Positions 60,401-64,000 of a DNA stretch of 64,000 bases are shown here, piece by piece (within the stretch, counting starts at the first letter, position 1; every line of letters starts with the position of its first letter). The notes under the pieces are model-generated. The model saw only the letters and a list, made by a program, of their open reading frames with translations. It did no database searches and had not been told where the DNA came from. A program made the translations under genes and the position numbers. The stretch lies in contig NC_136000.1 in the NCBI RefSeq assembly GCF_048128805.1, positions 19,656,946-19,720,945 of the forward strand, given 5' to 3'. The DNA comes from Centroberyx gerrardi (Eukaryota; Chordata; Actinopteri; Beryciformes; Berycidae).

Positions 60401-63400
60401 GCATACTTTCACACTGTAGGCTGAAACTGCTGGAACTTTTTTTCTAAACACTCCCTGAATTTAAGAACTAGGTCCAAATTTCCTGCGGCGATTCCACTGA
60501 GAAACACTGCCCCTTGGCTTATCACCATAGTTACCATTTTTACCACCCTGATTCAACAAGCAAGATGGCCATTTAGCCAGCTAAGCTGAAAGTCCTGCCA
60601 ACCAGACTGCAGTTTGACTACATGCCGTTGAAATTCTCCAGGCAACTTTTTTGTGTGGACATTCACTGCAAAATCACCATTAGCGTGGCCAGATGGCTGA
60701 TTGATGCGATTCAAGGCAATCGGTAAGAAATTGTTCTTATGGCGAGTGGTGTGTTAGTCGTGACTGGCCTAAACCTTTTCGCTGAGAAGAGTCCACAGAA
60801 TAGGTGACTCTCTGCTATCTGACTAATGTTATGCCAGACCTAGATGGATGACAGTAATTTCTAATTTGACCATTGCACCATTGCATGGGCAGATGCAAAC
60901 CAGAGTGATGGATGATTTACTGTAATTCATCTTCCCTTTGCTGCTATATACCTAATCCTTTATTAATGTCTTCAACACAAAAACAAACAAGCACAGATTC
61001 TGTACAGTCCCACGTTGCATTCATGGTGATGACACATAGAGATAATTCATTAGCAGTTTACTCAGCAGCTTTCTGGCTCCCTGGTTCATCAGCTGCCTTC
61101 TATGGAGAATGCAGTAACATCAGTAACGGCCACACCGTGGTAAAGAGACAAAGCGTGAATTTTAAGGTGTCACTTGGCTAGATCCGATGTGAACACTAAA
61201 TTGAGATTGAAAAAATAATCAAGAAGTTACATTTTATTAAGTATAGTGCCCATATCATACAGCAGCAACCACATTTTTATTAGAACAGCTCTTTTTTTCC
61301 CCCGGACCAATTGAAGAGCCCGCTGCTCTATAGCGTAACTTAGTAAATACACCTCTCATGTACTGTAGTCCCCTTTGTCCCCCCTAAGCAACAATATTTA
61401 TTGATATGAACGATCATTTTAATAACTCCCAAGATATTGTGTGATATGTAAAGTGATAACAGAGATCACAAGAATTATCCTCGGGGAATTTTCTTTTCAA
61501 GAGTTATCCCGATGCCAAATGAGAGAACAGGCTGTTTTGTGCAGAGACATGCAAACAGCACTGTGGAATACGCAGCCAAGGTTCATAGCATATCATATCA
61601 TTTGTAATACTCTTGCTGAGAAAGTTTTCTCCTGGCCCATTTAAGATAGGGATAAAAAATTGGTACCATTAATATTTTATTATTTTGCCCTTGCCCAATA
61701 TGTCTCCATGAACTGCCTGCACCCACAGTATAATCAGTGAAGGTAGTGGGAGTTTGTTTCCCTCTGGCAGAAAGGAATATAACTCTCCTCCTGTGGGTGT
61801 CACTGTTAGCACATCTGTGGTGCTGAGGCTCAACCGACGCTGCACTGATGAGAGTTATGGTGGCGGCTGGACAGAGACCGCCAAATTTCTGCTACGCTAG
61901 GACCCACACGCATCCATATGTACGCCCTGGACACACATACATGCATTTACACACGTGTGTGCGTACATGCATATACACTCACAGCGGTAGAAAATGAGGG
62001 AGAGAGCAGCAAGCTCTGCAGACCTTGTGTGAGAGTGTGTGAAGGCGGAACTTCGGCTATCTTATGACTTGTTAGACAAACAGAGGAATACAACCAAGCA
62101 ATCGGTCTAAAATAGCTGCAAATAGTAAGTACATTTCACAGTTTTGAAGACAGAGAGACGAGAAACCCGGCTGGTGCAAGTCAGCCTTATGTTATTGTCA
62201 TATAATAGACCTTTCAGGCCTGTGATGTCATTCAGAGCTTTAGACAAATGGACTGTGGGAGCTGTGATTTATGAATGTGTCCTTTTACTCTTGATTATTT
62301 ACGTGAAAATGCTATCTTTGTGTGATTTGATTTCCTCTCCACTAGCTCTCCCTCAAAACACATTTATATCTCTGGTACCACGGCTAAGGCTGCTCTGATT
62401 TACGCTGGAATGAAATGATGCGGTAATAAAAACGTATGATAGTAAGGCATTATGCGAGTAGAGAGAGAGAGGAGAAAGACTAGCACATGGCTCAGTGTGT
62501 GGGCTGTTGATCTCCAGAGCTATATTTTTCCGAGTTACCCCCCATTCCTGTGTGGCAGACAGTCACCTTGCCAATACCCAGGATGGCACCACCTGTCAGG
62601 GTTTGCCTCGGGCCCCAGACAGAGCCCTCTCTGGTCCAGACTGGATTTTGTGGAGGATCAATGGGATTTACAGGGACAAACAGACTACTACTGTATACTT
62701 CCATGTATGCTGTGGAAAACTCAATTTGGTTGTGCTGCTCCTCATCTCTGCTTCACCTGCCTGAATCTCTGACGAGGATGGGACTGGAGGGAGACTGTAG
62801 AACAGCAGCAGAGAGAGAGAGAGAGGGTATTTCAAGTTCATGCTAAAGTCTGCAGTGATTTTATTCAGCACATCCCAGGTGCTAAAAACATAACTGTTTC
62901 TTGCTCTACTAGATGATTTATAAGGAAAGGTAGAATTTAAATGAGACATGAATTTATTTGAGTTCTATTGCAGCTTGCATCATGTTCCCAGTAATGATCC
63001 CGACACTTGCACATGAAACATAAGATGAGGTCACAACCATAGGAGTTTTGACAACAGTTATTGCAACGGCATGCGACACAGTCTTTTCTTTACATTGTGC
63101 AGCCACCTGCACACGGCTTCATGTTCTTTACCAGTACACAGGATCTGATGTAACTATCCCTTGTGCTATAGTGGGATAACACCAGTATAGAAACCTAGAT
63201 TGGATGTTAGAGGAAAAGGGTGAGAGCAGGCATGTCACTGAGGTTATAACTGGGCAGCTCCCATTACAGAATTGAATTAGACCGACAACACCTCCAGAAG
63301 GCTACAGGCAACAGTAAGTTGTGGTGTCCCAGAACCACCCACCGCCACTGAACAGAGCTATAATATGTTTGTTCGGCATTTTAAATACACCACATTTGTG

Positions 63401-64000
63401 ACATTTCAAAGTGGATTTATTTTCCCGTTTGCCCTTATTGATTTTCAATTCTTCTCCATCACTCGAAGTCATTTATACACCTGTCATACAGAAGGAGGTG
63501 GAGTGACATGAAAATGGCTGTGTTCCTGCCCCTTAATATCAGAAATAACCTATTGCAACACAAAGCAGCATGGGATCCACAAAAATCAGTGATTCAGCAT
63601 TGTCTCCTCCACCCAGGGAGACGGTCCGCTGTGACACTGTTGTATGTTTGCAATGTGTTTTTCTCACAAGGGGGCTGACTTGTCAGCCTTAATCGCTGGC
63701 CTTTCTCTCCAGCGGCTCTTCTCGGGCTCAGGGCAATCAACACTTGTTCAGTCAGGAGAAAATGAGGAGCGAGGGATCTTTAATGTGATGGTGAAGCCCC
63801 TCTAGGTTCACTCATCCCTCTCTTCCCCGGGAGGCCCTATGGAGACACAATACAAGGCGCAATGTGAAGAAATGTATGGTGTGTGGTGGAGGTCAACCAC
63901 TCCTGTCATTTTTAATAACCGTATGGGTATCTTGAAGTTACAATATTTATGAAGCCTGTATCTGTTGCAGACAGGATATAAAATGCAATGAATGCTACTT
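57462..64000. other. Right flank; no gene supported
   Basis: About 6.5 kb with no convincing exon. It holds a GT repeat near 59015-59054, a shorter GT run near 58613-58628 and AT-rich unique-looking DNA. Open frames such as 59741-59971 and 62452-62846 have no domain, no splice support and no resemblance to known proteins. Confidence 0.5.
59015..59054. repeat. (GT)n microsatellite, interrupted
   Basis: A GT tract with two GA interruptions. Confidence 0.85.

Noticed and set aside
1-64000. CRISPR arrays, tRNA or rRNA genes, bacterial operons
   Set aside because: None seen. The regular repeats are microsatellites, and the tRNA-like pieces belong to SINE fragments.

Overview
The window looks like nuclear DNA from a ray-finned fish, most likely a percomorph teleost. 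The evidence is vertebrate-type split genes with GT-AG introns, dense CA/GA/CT microsatellites, short hAT-like DNA transposons and tRNA-type SINE fragments of the kind found in fish genomes, and a rag1 gene whose coding region is split into three exons, as in teleosts. Nothing bacterial, plasmid or viral was seen.

Layout from left to right. The first coding exon of a furin-type proprotein convertase lies on the minus strand at 2461-2637; the rest of that gene runs off the left edge. About 7.5 kb of flanking DNA with a candidate GC-box/CCAAT promoter separates it from accs, which is on the plus strand at 10169-16878. The 15 coding exons of accs can be joined in one frame to 973 codons, and they fuse a Myb/SANT-like domain and coiled coil to the ACC-synthase-like PLP domain. 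Next is a small four-helix membrane protein gene of claudin/PMP22/NKG7 type (18611-21182, three exons). A gene-poor 10 kb follows.

The antigen-receptor recombinase locus comes next. rag1 is on the plus strand (32936-37237, three coding exons, 1074 residues, all three catalytic acidic residues present). rag2 is on the minus strand (41340-39739, one coding exon, 533 residues). The two converge tail to tail about 2.5 kb apart, as in other jawed vertebrates. The two proteins act together as the V(D)J recombinase. Beyond rag2 on the plus strand, two weakly supported exon regions (45514 and 57384) resemble iftap (C11orf74), which occupies that place in mammals.

The most unusual object is at 48542-52217. 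It is a 3.68 kb unit with about 250 bp inverted terminal repeats and a perfect 8 bp target-site duplication (GGATATAT). It contains no transposase that I can see. Instead it carries a minus-strand gene (50999-49427) for a protein with four tandem repeats of about 37 residues ending in a D/M-x-WEP motif, followed by a basic C-terminus. The reading frame is broken once, in a GA-rich palindrome. The whole unit sits inside an older element that has its own inverted ends and TTAA flanks (48487-52694). A decayed non-LTR retrotransposon follows (about 52778-54340, antisense). The remaining right-hand 10 kb shows no gene that I can support beyond the possible iftap exon.
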